Numbered from the stretch's first letter, positions 1 to 6,425 are shown. The stretch: 6,446 nucleotides of DNA from Pseudomonadota bacterium (GCA_023390785.1 JAEWCE010000064.1:1-6446); one strand, 5' to 3'. The notes: generated by a model not told the origin, from the letters alone. Program-made: numbers and translations.

Positions 1-227
1 CGCGTATCGTCGGCGGCGCGGCCGCCGGCATTGATCCGCACCAGTACCGCCGCCCCCGCCTGCCCGGCGCGGCCCACGGTGTGGGCGAGGTTTGCCCGCG
101 CAGCGTCCTTGTCGGCCTCCGGCACCGCATCCTCGAGATCGATGATGATGGCGTCGGCGCCGCGCTCATGCGCCTTGCTCAGGAACCGTTCGGAATGCGC
201 CGGCACATAAAGCAGCGAGCGGTACAT
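1..227 (-). CDS. CitE/HpcH-HpaI family C-C lyase, N-terminal part (runs off left edge)
   Basis: Seen: reading leftward from the ATG at 227, 75 complete codons stay open to the window edge, beginning MYRSLLYVPAHSERFLSKA and containing GADAIIIDLEDAVP (residues 23-36) and VLVRIN (61-66). Known: RSLLxVP, the DLEDAV strand and the VRIN strand mark the start of the TIM barrel in the citrate lyase beta-subunit/malyl-CoA lyase/HpcH-HpaI aldolase superfamily, which uses Mg2+ to cleave beta-hydroxyacyl-CoA or related hydroxy-acids. The acidic residues D30, E32 and D33 and R64 lie in these conserved segments. The start ATG overlaps the stop of the CoA-transferase gene (TGATG), which supports this start and translational coupling. 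Inference: it cleaves the CoA thioester made by its neighbour, as in itaconate (citramalyl-CoA) or malate (malyl-CoA) routes. The C-terminal three quarters is missing, so substrate class cannot be assigned. Confidence 0.88.
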   Translation of the reverse strand, partial: MYRSLLYVPAHSERFLSKAHERGADAIIIDLEDAVPEADKDAARANLAHTVGRAGQAGAAVLVRINAGGRAADDT

Positions 228-229
228 CA
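225..229 (-). promoter_or_regulatory. TGATG stop/start overlap: CoA-transferase to lyase
   Basis: The TGA of the CoA-transferase gene (229-227) shares its A with the ATG of the CitE-type lyase gene (227-225). This is the second identical overlap in the block and indicates coupled production of transferase and lyase. Confidence 0.85.
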
Positions 230-1396
230 GCGCACGATCCCGAATTCGTCGAGAATGGCCTGCGTATGCTCGCCGAGCCCCGGCGCCGGCCGCCGCCACA
301 CGCCGGGCGTCTCGCTCAGCCGCGGCACGATGTTGTGCATCGGCACGCTGCCGAACGCCTTGTCCTCGACCTCCACCACCACGCCGCGCTCGCGGAAATG
401 CGCGTCGCCCTCGGCGTCCGCCGCCGAATACACCGGCCCCACCGTCGCCCCCGACCCGCGCATGATGGCGAGCGCCTCGTCGCGGTCATGCTGCGCGAAC
501 CAGGCGCCCACCGCCTCGTCCACCAGCGCCCGATGCTTCACCCGTGCCGAATTGTCGGCAAACCGCGGATCGGAGATCATCTCCGGCCGCCCGATGATCT
601 CGAACACCCGCCGCGCCACCTGTGGCGTCGAGCCCGAAAGCGCCACATAGCGGCCGTCGCGGCATTTGTAGACATTGCGCGGCGACGTGGTGTTGGAGGC
701 GCTGCCGGTGCGCTCCTTCACCCGCCCGGTCACCCGGTAGATCGCCGCCTCCGGCCCCAGCACCGACACCATCGGCTCGAGCAGCGACAGGTCGATCACC
801 TGCCCCGCCGCCCGGCCCTGCTCCTGCGCATAAAGCGCCGTGGTCACTGCCGAGGCGCCGTAGAGCCCGGCGATCATGTCGGCCAGCGCCAGCGGCGGCA
901 GCACCGGCTCGCGGTCGGGAAAGCCGGTACGATAGGCAAAGCCGCTCATCGCCTCGACGATGGTGCCGAACCCCGGCAGCGCGGCGTAGGGCCCGGTCTG
1001 CCCGAACCCCGACACGCGCACGATGATGAGATTGGGGTTGGCCCGAAGCAGCAGCTCGGGCGCCAGCCCCATCTCCTCCAGGGTTCCCGGTCGGAAATTC
1101 TCGATGAACACGTCCGACGCCGCGAGCATCATCTTCAGCGCCGCCATGTCCGGGGCTTCGCGCAGGTTGAGCACGATCGAGCGCTTGTTGCGCCCGTACA
1201 CCGTCCAGAACAGCGAGTGCCCGTCTTCCTTCCACTCGCGCAGCGGATCGCCCTGCGGCGGCTCGACCTTGATCACGTCGGCGCCGAAATCGCCGAGCTG
1301 CAGGCTGATCATGTTGCCCGCCACCAGCCGGCTGAGATCGACCACCCGCACCCCCGCGAGCGGCCCCTCTGCCGTCGGATCGAAGCGCTGCACCAT
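227..1396 (-). CDS. CaiB/BaiF family (class III) CoA-transferase
   Basis: The 389-residue protein is the usual length for this family, which moves CoA between acyl groups (formyl-CoA:oxalate, carnitine, succinyl-CoA:malate or itaconate) through an aspartyl-CoA anhydride, or epimerises acyl-CoAs. Seen: GPLAGVRVVDLSRLVAG (11-27), the LGDFGADVIKVEPPQGD CoA-binding segment (34-50), GRNKRSIVLNL (68-78), the signature ENFRPGTLEEMGL (99-111), GFGQTGPYAALPGF (130-143) and GQVIDLSLLE (198-207). By family alignment D202 in VIDLSLLE is the likely catalytic aspartate. I chose the ATG at 1396 because the family N-terminus starts there and the ATG overlaps the stop of the preceding gene (TGATG). The frame stays open further upstream to 1864, but that part is the shadow of the preceding gene. 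The stop in turn overlaps the lyase start. The protein has no signal peptide, so it is cytosolic. The acid substrate is unknown; pairing with a CitE-type lyase favours a hydroxy-dicarboxylate or branched acid (inference). Confidence 0.93.
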   Translation of the reverse strand: MVQRFDPTAEGPLAGVRVVDLSRLVAGNMISLQLGDFGADVIKVEPPQGDPLREWKEDGHSLFWTVYGRNKRSIVLNLREAPDMAALKMMLAASDVFIENFRPGTLEEMGLAPELLLRANPNLIIVRVSGFGQTGPYAALPGFGTIVEAMSGFAYRTGFPDREPVLPPLALADMIAGLYGASAVTTALYAQEQGRAAGQVIDLSLLEPMVSVLGPEAAIYRVTGRVKERTGSASNTTSPRNVYKCRDGRYVALSGSTPQVARRVFEIIGRPEMISDPRFADNSARVKHRALVDEAVGAWFAQHDRDEALAIMRGSGATVGPVYSAADAEGDAHFRERGVVVEVEDKAFGSVPMHNIVPRLSETPGVWRRPAPGLGEHTQAILDEFGIVR

Positions 1397-1398
1397 CA
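1394..1398 (-). promoter_or_regulatory. TGATG stop/start overlap: large glycohydrolase to CoA-transferase
   Basis: The TGA of the large glycohydrolase gene (1398-1396) shares its A with the ATG of the CoA-transferase gene (1396-1394). A one-base overlap of this kind is typical of translational coupling within an operon and argues for the 1396 start over longer readings of that frame. Confidence 0.85.
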
Positions 1399-3495
1399 GC
1401 GGTCCTCGATCTCGAGCCGGTGCACCTGCAGGCGCCCGGCCGACGCCATGCGCACTCCGGCCATGCCGTAGCGGAACGCGCCGTCGCTGGCGTGCAGCAG
1501 CTCTTCTCCGTCCACCCTGAGCACGATCTGCTCGCCGTTGACCTCGAGCTCCAGCCGATACCGCCGTCCCGCCTCCGCCGTAAACGGCGCCCGCGCCAAA
1601 ACGCTGGTGCCGTGATCCTCGCGCACGATCACCGCCTCGTCGCCCTCGAACCCCGCGGCGTAGAACCGGCTCGTCCCCTGCACCCGCGCGCTGATGAGGT
1701 GCGACCGCCCGCTGAGGGGCGTGATCTCGGCCCGCACCGTCACATCGCGCAGATAGGCATTGCCCGTCCACGCATCGGCGTCGCGCGCCGAATGCGCATG
1801 GATCGCCCCATCCTGGATGGTCCAGTGCCCGCGATTCCAGGTGAAGCGCGTGATCCCGCCCCACTCCTGGGCCTCCACCGCCGGATCGATCACCACCCGT
1901 CCCGGACCGCTCACCGAGAACTCGCTGAGGAACAGCCGGCCGAGGAACTTCAGCCGTCCGAAATACTCCACCAGAACGCCGATCTCGTCGACCGCCTCAC
2001 CGCCGCCATCCGGGATGGTGAACTCGTAGTCCTGCCACCCTGCCGATGACGGCACATGCCACGCGCCGACCTCCTCGATCCGTCCGCTCATCGTCCGCCG
2101 CACATAGGGCGCGACCCGCAGATTGCCGTCGCCGTTCCACGGATCGAGCCTCAGCTTGAACCGCACCACCTGCCCGTCATCGGCCAGCGGCGTGAACATC
2201 GGCCGGTAGCGCTCGTCGTCGAAATCGGCTCGCCGGTAGAACGGCTTCCAGAACACCCGGCCGCCCTGCCCGCGCTCCAGCCGGTCGAGCAGCACCTCGA
2301 GGCTGCCGCTCACCCCCGGCCCCGGCATCGCGCTCGAGCCCTTGACGGCGATCTGGTTGCTCCCGGCGCTGCGGAAGCCGTGCGTCGCCCCCGGTGCGTC
2401 GAAATCGAAGCGCACGCCGCGCCGCTCGAAATCCTCCGCCCATAGCGGTTCCGGCGACGCGCCGTCGAGCCGCTGCGCCAGCACCGTCAGCTCGCGCGCA
2501 AAACTCGGGACATCGACCACGTTCACCGTCCCCAGCACACCCGACGCCACGAATGCGTCGTTGATCGGCTTGCGGTACTTGCCCCAGCCTTCGGCAAAGC
2601 CCTGGAACGTGCCGACGATCGCCGCCGCATTGCCGGCATTGCAATCGGTGTCCCACCCCGCCATCGTCGCGATCTCGGCCGTGCGCGGCATGTCGCCCTG
2701 GCCATAGACGATGGCCATCACCGTCACCCCGGCATTGGGGATGATGTGACATACACCCGGATAGCGGTCGTAGCCCCATTCGGCCTCGAGCATGTCGCGG
2801 CAGGCCCGCCAGTCGTCCGGATGCGCCCGGTGGAAATCGAGCACCGCCCGTGCCACCCGCGCATAAGTGGAACGCGGGTCTATCTGCTTCAGCCCCGTCT
2901 CCACGATCTCCTCGATCGAGCCCGCGACGAACGCCTGCGCGATCGCCGCGGCGCAGAAGCGCGCGCCATTGAGCCCGTCGCCGTCATGCGCCACGCTCGC
3001 CGCCATCGCCGACATCCTCGCCGCCCGTTCGGGATTGCCCGGGTTGACCCAGCCCCAGCTATCGATGAAGATTTGCCCGCCGATCTGCTCGGCCACCGTT
3101 GAGCCGTTCTGCGTCATCGAGCCCGAGCGCGGCGCCGGAATGCCGGCGCGCAGGTTGAGATACGCCGTGTGCTCGGTCGAGGTGCCGAATCCGCCCCACC
3201 AATACATGCCGTGCTCTTCGGCGGCGTAGTTGAGCCACGTGCGCCCGACGTCCGCTGCCGTGGCGCCGAGCCCGTAGTCGCGCAGCGCGCGGATGAAATA
3301 CACCGGCCCGTTGGTGTCGTCGTCGGCGGCAAAGTTCTTGAAGTCGCGCAGATACCCCGTCACTTCGCCATAAGTATCGCGGATGCGCTCATAGCTCCAG
3401 ATCGTCGGCTCCACCGGCGCCCCCAGCCGCACGCCGATAGCCTTGGCGGTGACGCCGGCATAGATTTTCTCGAATATCGTTCTTGTGGTCAGCAT
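1396..3495 (-). CDS. Large ADP-ribosylglycohydrolase-family protein with C-terminal beta-sandwich extension
   Basis: The protein has 699 residues. Residues 1 to about 345 form an ADP-ribosylglycohydrolase (DraG/ARH-like) all-helical fold, which uses two Mg2+ ions to hydrolyse N- or O-glycosidic bonds. Seen: GVRLGAPVEP (21-30), the first metal motif DDDT (58-61), HGMYWWGGFGTSTEH (95-109), HDGDG (170-174) and the second metal motif WDTDCNAGN (281-289; D282 and D284). Compared with its neighbour, the first motif is DDDT rather than TDDT and the GDALG segment is replaced by KAIGVRLG, so it belongs to a divergent subfamily. Residues of roughly 350-530 and 531-699 are rich in beta-strand patterns with many aromatics; the last part (WTIQDGAIHAHS, YRLELEVNGEQIVLRVDGEEL) resembles LamG/DUF1080-type concanavalin-like modules. 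No signal peptide is visible, so it is probably cytosolic. The ATG at 3495 lies 3 bases after the upstream stop, with only a weak GAG upstream, so it probably relies on coupled translation. The true substrate is not shown by the sequence; a sugar conjugate or nucleoside-like compound is an inference. Confidence 0.9.
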   Translation of the reverse strand: MLTTRTIFEKIYAGVTAKAIGVRLGAPVEPTIWSYERIRDTYGEVTGYLRDFKNFAADDDTNGPVYFIRALRDYGLGATAADVGRTWLNYAAEEHGMYWWGGFGTSTEHTAYLNLRAGIPAPRSGSMTQNGSTVAEQIGGQIFIDSWGWVNPGNPERAARMSAMAASVAHDGDGLNGARFCAAAIAQAFVAGSIEEIVETGLKQIDPRSTYARVARAVLDFHRAHPDDWRACRDMLEAEWGYDRYPGVCHIIPNAGVTVMAIVYGQGDMPRTAEIATMAGWDTDCNAGNAAAIVGTFQGFAEGWGKYRKPINDAFVASGVLGTVNVVDVPSFARELTVLAQRLDGASPEPLWAEDFERRGVRFDFDAPGATHGFRSAGSNQIAVKGSSAMPGPGVSGSLEVLLDRLERGQGGRVFWKPFYRRADFDDERYRPMFTPLADDGQVVRFKLRLDPWNGDGNLRVAPYVRRTMSGRIEEVGAWHVPSSAGWQDYEFTIPDGGGEAVDEIGVLVEYFGRLKFLGRLFLSEFSVSGPGRVVIDPAVEAQEWGGITRFTWNRGHWTIQDGAIHAHSARDADAWTGNAYLRDVTVRAEITPLSGRSHLISARVQGTSRFYAAGFEGDEAVIVREDHGTSVLARAPFTAEAGRRYRLELEVNGEQIVLRVDGEELLHASDGAFRYGMAGVRMASAGRLQVHRLEIEDR

Positions 3496-3498
3496 GGT

Positions 3499-4704
3499 TC
3501 ACTCTGCAGCGCGGGCCGGCGGCGCCGCGCGGTAGGACAACAGCTTGTCGCGCTGCGCCTGCCGTTCGGCAGCCGCGCGCGCATCGGCGGCGAAGATTTC
3601 GGTGGCCACCGCTGCGAAGCGGTCGGCCTCTTCCATCAGGTCCAGCCGGTTGGCGCCGTCGAGCACCCCCAGCTCGCCCGCCTCCACCACCGCCTCGCCA
3701 TGCAGCGCCCCCAGGATAGCGCCCGCCATCACCCCGATGGAATCGGTGTCGCGGCCTGAATTGATGCCGTCCTCCACGCTGGCGCGGAAGGCGCCGTCAT
3801 TGACCAGCGCAAAGCCCAGCGCCAGCGGCAGTTCCTCGATGCTGTTGAGCCGGGACGGCTGGTAGGCATCGCTCACCCGACCGGCCTTGGCCGCCGTATG
3901 GGTCAGATCGTCCCCCATCGGCGAAAACTCGGCGATGGCCGCATGGAACGCCTCGGTCACCGTCTGGTGGTCGCTGCCCCTCCGCCGCTCCACCCGGGCC
4001 ACTTCGGCGATCCGCTCGATCGCCCGGCGCGTACCGTCCTTGCTGAGCCCGATGACGGTCTCGACGATGCCCTCGATCGTCGCGCCAGGAACGAACGCCG
4101 CGGCCACCGCCGCCGCCATCGCCCCGGCCGCCTCGAGCCCGAAGCTCTGCTGGTGCCCGGCGGCGAAGCGGATCGCCTCGTCATAGGCGCCGGCGGGATC
4201 GCAGGCATTCACCGCCCCGATCGGCGCGATGTACATCGCCGCCCCGCAATTGACCATGTTGCCGATGCCGCCCTGCCGCGGCTCGGCGCCTGCCAGTTGC
4301 AGGCGCTGGAAGATCCATTTCTCCGGATAGAACAGCCGCTCGATCAGCATCGTTTCGCGCTGCAGTTCCGGCACGTAGCGCGGCGTCCAGGCGATCTGCC
4401 GCACGAAATGCTCGGCCATGTCCCAGGCGTCGAGATGCCGTCGCGTTTCGGCATAGACCTGCATCAGGCTCAGCGTCATCAGCGTATCGTCGGTGACGAT
4501 GCCGTTGCCGCGCACGCGCCCGCCCCGCGCCGCCTCCGGCCCGCTCATCCGATGCCAGGTGGTTTCGAGCGAGGTGACGCGGCCATAGCGCGCCCGGATC
4601 TCCCCGGCCGAGAGCTTCTCGACCGGGGCACCGAGGGCGTCGCCGAAGGCGACGCCATAGACAAGGGCGCGGACGCGGGACTGGAACGAGGGTTCAGTCG
4701 ACAT
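3499..4704 (-). CDS. ADP-ribosylglycohydrolase-family protein (compact form)
   Basis: The 401-residue protein has the hallmarks of the ADP-ribosylglycohydrolase family. Seen: YGVAFGDALGAPVEKL (16-31), the first metal motif VTDDTLM (70-76), AAGHQQSFGLEAAGAMAAA (181-199) and the second metal motif SGRDTDSIGVMAGAILGAL (316-334; D319 and D321). T71, D72, D73, D319 and D321 match the usual dinuclear Mg2+ ligands, so it is probably active. Known: relatives remove ADP-ribose from proteins (DraG, ARH3), but others sit in nucleoside or sugar catabolic operons, such as yegU beside a nucleoside-transporter gene in E. coli. The latter fits here because no ADP-ribosyltransferase or nitrogenase gene is in view (inference). 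The ATG at 4704 is preceded by GGAGA with 6-base spacing. The last 30 residues are Ala/Arg-rich and poorly conserved in look. There is no signal peptide, so it is cytosolic. It is the first gene of the tightly packed four-gene block. Confidence 0.93.
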   Translation of the reverse strand: MSTEPSFQSRVRALVYGVAFGDALGAPVEKLSAGEIRARYGRVTSLETTWHRMSGPEAARGGRVRGNGIVTDDTLMTLSLMQVYAETRRHLDAWDMAEHFVRQIAWTPRYVPELQRETMLIERLFYPEKWIFQRLQLAGAEPRQGGIGNMVNCGAAMYIAPIGAVNACDPAGAYDEAIRFAAGHQQSFGLEAAGAMAAAVAAAFVPGATIEGIVETVIGLSKDGTRRAIERIAEVARVERRRGSDHQTVTEAFHAAIAEFSPMGDDLTHTAAKAGRVSDAYQPSRLNSIEELPLALGFALVNDGAFRASVEDGINSGRDTDSIGVMAGAILGALHGEAVVEAGELGVLDGANRLDLMEEADRFAAVATEIFAADARAAAERQAQRDKLLSYRAAPPARAAE

Positions 4705-4710
4705 GAAGGC

Positions 4711-4715
4711 TCTCC
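4711..4715 (-). promoter_or_regulatory. Shine-Dalgarno for the compact glycohydrolase
   Basis: On the minus strand GGAGA is followed by GCCTTC and the ATG at 4704, a spacing of 6 bases. It lies in the short unique stretch between the palindromic repeat and the gene and supports the chosen start. Confidence 0.7.
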
Positions 4716-4743
4716 ATCGGGAGCGCAGCGCCTTCAGTCGGGT

Positions 4744-4772
4744 CCTCCCCTACGGCAAAGCCGTGGGGGAGG
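4744..4772. repeat. Left-arm hairpin of the intergenic element
   Basis: CCTCCCC (4744-4750) pairs with GGGGAGG (4766-4772), T4751 faces G4765, and ACGGC (4752-4756) pairs with GCCGT (4760-4764) around an AAA loop. This gives a 13-position stem with one wobble and a 3-base loop. Confidence 0.85.
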
Positions 4773-4811
4773 TGGCGCCGGAGGCGACGGAGGGGGTGGC
4801 CGCTTGCGCTG

Positions 4812-4855
4812 CCGGTTCGTGGAGCGTGCTTGCACTGACACCGGTTCGTGGGGCG
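4812..4855. repeat. Short direct repeat in the core of the element
   Basis: CCGGTTCGTGGAGCG (4812-4826) and CCGGTTCGTGGGGCG (4841-4855) match at 14 of 15 positions and lie 29 bp apart, between the two arms. The pair is not part of the arm palindrome. It may be a remnant of how two hairpin units came together, or a duplicated protein-binding site; the sequence does not decide between them. Confidence 0.65.
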
Positions 4856-4878
4856 CCCCCCTCCGGCGCTTCGCGCCA

Positions 4879-4907
4879 CCTCCCCCATCGCTGCGCGATA
4901 GGGGAGG
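4879..4907. repeat. Right-arm hairpin of the intergenic element
   Basis: CCTCCCC (4879-4885) pairs with GGGGAGG (4901-4907), C4886 faces A4900, and ATCGC (4887-4891) pairs with GCGAT (4895-4899) around a TGC loop. The architecture and size equal those of the left hairpin, while the tip of the stem differs by compensated changes. Confidence 0.85.
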
Positions 4908-4953
4908 GTCCGACTGCGGGCATCGCCTTCGCACCAAGCGGCGGCGTCATCAC

Positions 4954-6381
4954 TCACTTCAGAACCGTCCTTGCATACTCGGTCATGTGCGTGTTGCCGG
5001 CGGCATTGAACTCGTCGACGAATTGCTGCCACTGGTCCATCGACGCCTGCCCGGTCACGAACTGCGCCACCCACGAGCGATACACCTTCTCGGTTGCATC
5101 GAGGTCGGTGGCATAATCCGCCGGCCACACGAAGGCGTTGTCGGCGGTGAAGTTCGCCTTGATGGTATCGAGCGCCTGCTGCGCCGTCGGGCTCAGCAGC
5201 GGGGTCGGCGGCGTCCAGTTGGCGGCATTGAAGAAGCGGGCATACCAGGTCGAGATCTTGTCGGTGAAGGTCACCTTGCCGCTCGCATCCTTGGTGTACT
5301 GCTCGCCCTCAAAGCCCATCCGGTCGATGTCCTGGCCGGCCTTGGAGGCCATGAAGTCGAGCAGCTTGGCCGCCTCTTCCTTGTGCTGGCTGGTCGAGGC
5401 GATGGCAAAGCCGCGCGATTCCTTGCTCACGTCCACCGCCTGCAGCCCCTGGCCGCCCGGGCCCTTGGGCAGCGGCAGCAGCACCAGCGAAATGTCCTCG
5501 CCCGGATGCGCCTGCCGCATCTTGCCGCCATAGATGTCGATCACCTCCGGCGACGAGCCGAAGATCACGCCGGCCTTGCCGGTGTAGAACTTGTCTTCCT
5601 TCACGTCATAGGTGTTGGTGACGAACTCCTTGTCGTAGAGCCCCTCCGCCGCCAGCTTGGCATAGAAGGCGATCTTCGCTTTCTCCTGGTCGGTGATGCG
5701 CGCGTTCACCCACTGCCCGCTCGCATCCTTCATCCAGGTGCCGGTGACGCCGAACGCCTGGTTGAAGATCGAGTCGAGCTCGGAGGTGTTGGCGTAGCCG
5801 GTCAGGCCCAGCGTGTCGCCCGTCTTGCCGTCGCCGTCGAGGTCCGCGTCGTGGATCGCCTTGAACAGCTTCTCGTAGTCGTCCACCGTCTGTGGCAGCG
5901 GCAGGCCCAGCTTGTCGAGCCAGTCCTTGCGCATCACCGGCTGCGGCGCCCGCGGCGGATAGATGTAGAGCAGGTACGGATAGTTCTTGAGCCGCTCCAC
6001 ATTGTGCGGCCACAGCGCCGCCTTGAGGTTGGGCTCCTTGGCAATCCACGGCGTCAGATCTTCAAGCACGCCCTGGTCGGCCATCTTCTTGTCGCCGCCC
6101 TGGAAGTAGATGATGTCGGGAATGTCGCCCGACAGCAGCTTCACCCCCAGCGCATCGGCATAGCCGGCACCCGGCATGTCGACGATCTCGATCTTGATGT
6201 CGTCGCCCTGCGCCTTCAGCCCGACCTCGATGGCCTGCATCTCCTTGACGTCGTCCGGATTGCTGGTCAGCAAATCCTTGCTCACCAGCCTGAGCGTCAC
6301 CGGCTCGGCCAGCGCCGGCACCATGAACGCCAGCGACACCGACAACGCCGTCGCCCCCATCAGCAAAGTTCTACGAAGCAT
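4954..6381 (-). CDS. ABC transporter extracellular solute-binding protein, family 1
   Basis: The 475-residue protein starts with a Sec signal peptide: MLRR, a hydrophobic stretch, and PALA with predicted cleavage after A25. There is no lipobox cysteine, so it should be a free periplasmic protein. Seen: the mature start EPVTLRLVSKD, then SGDIPDIIYFQGGD (84-97), VLEDLTPWIAKEP (105-117), VMRKDWLDKLGLPLPQTVDDYEKLFKAI (149-176, given here as landmarks M150 to I176), GLTGYAN (192-198) and TGKAGVIFGSS (267-277). These are typical of carbohydrate/oligosaccharide-binding proteins of the LplA/YtcQ type, which tend to be this long. An acidic loop at 178-189 (D178, D180, D182, D184, D189) resembles an EF-hand-like Ca2+ site. 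A strong AGGAGG fixes the start at 6381. No permease or ATPase gene is in the window, so they must lie outside it or be supplied by another locus. The ligand is unknown; a sugar or glycoside is the best inference from family and neighbours. Confidence 0.93.
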   Translation of the reverse strand: MLRRTLLMGATALSVSLAFMVPALAEPVTLRLVSKDLLTSNPDDVKEMQAIEVGLKAQGDDIKIEIVDMPGAGYADALGVKLLSGDIPDIIYFQGGDKKMADQGVLEDLTPWIAKEPNLKAALWPHNVERLKNYPYLLYIYPPRAPQPVMRKDWLDKLGLPLPQTVDDYEKLFKAIHDADLDGDGKTGDTLGLTGYANTSELDSIFNQAFGVTGTWMKDASGQWVNARITDQEKAKIAFYAKLAAEGLYDKEFVTNTYDVKEDKFYTGKAGVIFGSSPEVIDIYGGKMRQAHPGEDISLVLLPLPKGPGGQGLQAVDVSKESRGFAIASTSQHKEEAAKLLDFMASKAGQDIDRMGFEGEQYTKDASGKVTFTDKISTWYARFFNAANWTPPTPLLSPTAQQALDTIKANFTADNAFVWPADYATDLDATEKVYRSWVAQFVTGQASMDQWQQFVDEFNAAGNTHMTEYARTVLK

Positions 6382-6389
6382 GGATCTCT

Positions 6390-6395
6390 CCTCCT
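6390..6395 (-). promoter_or_regulatory. Strong Shine-Dalgarno for the solute-binding protein
   Basis: On the minus strand the sequence reads AGGAGG followed by AGAGATCC and the ATG at 6381, a spacing of 8 bases. This is close to a perfect consensus, much stronger than the sites of the other genes here, and fits high-level production of a binding protein. It decides the start codon. Confidence 0.85.
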
Positions 6396-6425
6396 GTTAT
6401 GCTTGGTTCAACGTGATTGATTTCG

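Larger units (their letters stand above)
4735..4916. repeat. 182-bp compound palindromic intergenic element
   Basis: The element starts CAGTCGGGTCCTCCCC and ends with the near-exact reverse complement (GGGGAGGGTCCGACTG). The two arms align as inverted copies for about 65 bp. Each arm holds a long hairpin (4744-4772 and 4879-4907) followed inward by a small one (4776-4786 and 4865-4877). It fills most of the gap between the binding-protein and glycohydrolase genes and has no credible coding content. A second copy begins at 6426. The layout is like REP/BIME pairs or a small non-autonomous mobile repeat (MITE-like); no target-site duplication is evident at its borders. In the transcript it lies 3' of the binding-protein gene, where such structures often block 3' decay or cause partial termination, as in E. 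coli malE-malF. That role here is inference. There is no clear T-tract, so I do not call it an intrinsic terminator. Confidence 0.85.

Noticed and set aside
266..1471. Plus-strand open frame of 401 codons opposite the CoA-transferase
   Set aside because: It is a His/Arg-rich antisense shadow with no domain signature and no ribosome-binding site of note.
1397..1864. N-terminal extension of the CoA-transferase up to an ATG at 1864
   Set aside because: The extra residues are low-complexity Arg/Gly/Ala and overlap the large glycohydrolase in another frame. The family N-terminus and the TGATG overlap both point to 1396.
4735..4916. Intrinsic terminator after the binding-protein gene
   Set aside because: The hairpins are strong but neither is followed by a T-run on the minus strand, so simple intrinsic termination is not supported. 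Partial termination or mRNA stabilisation remains possible.
4735..4916. CRISPR array or insertion sequence
   Set aside because: There are only two inverted units without regular spacers, and there is no transposase frame inside; the structure fits a palindromic REP/MITE-like element.
4694..5128. Minus-strand open frame of 144 codons across the intergenic element
   Set aside because: It passes through the palindromic repeat and the 3' end of the binding-protein gene in a different frame and has no protein-like motifs; its tail merely overlaps the ribosome site and start of the compact glycohydrolase.
6307..6381. Twin-arginine signal on the binding protein (RR at residues 3-4)
   Set aside because: The surrounding residues do not fit the S/T-R-R-x-F-L-K pattern and the hydrophobic stretch with PALA cleavage site is an ordinary Sec signal.
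3898..6420. Very long plus-strand open frame (840 codons) opposite the binding-protein and compact glycohydrolase genes
   Set aside because: It is the antisense shadow of two well-supported minus-strand genes and the repeat. Its translation is His/Arg/Leu-rich with no recognisable domain, as expected when GC-rich codons are read on the opposite strand.
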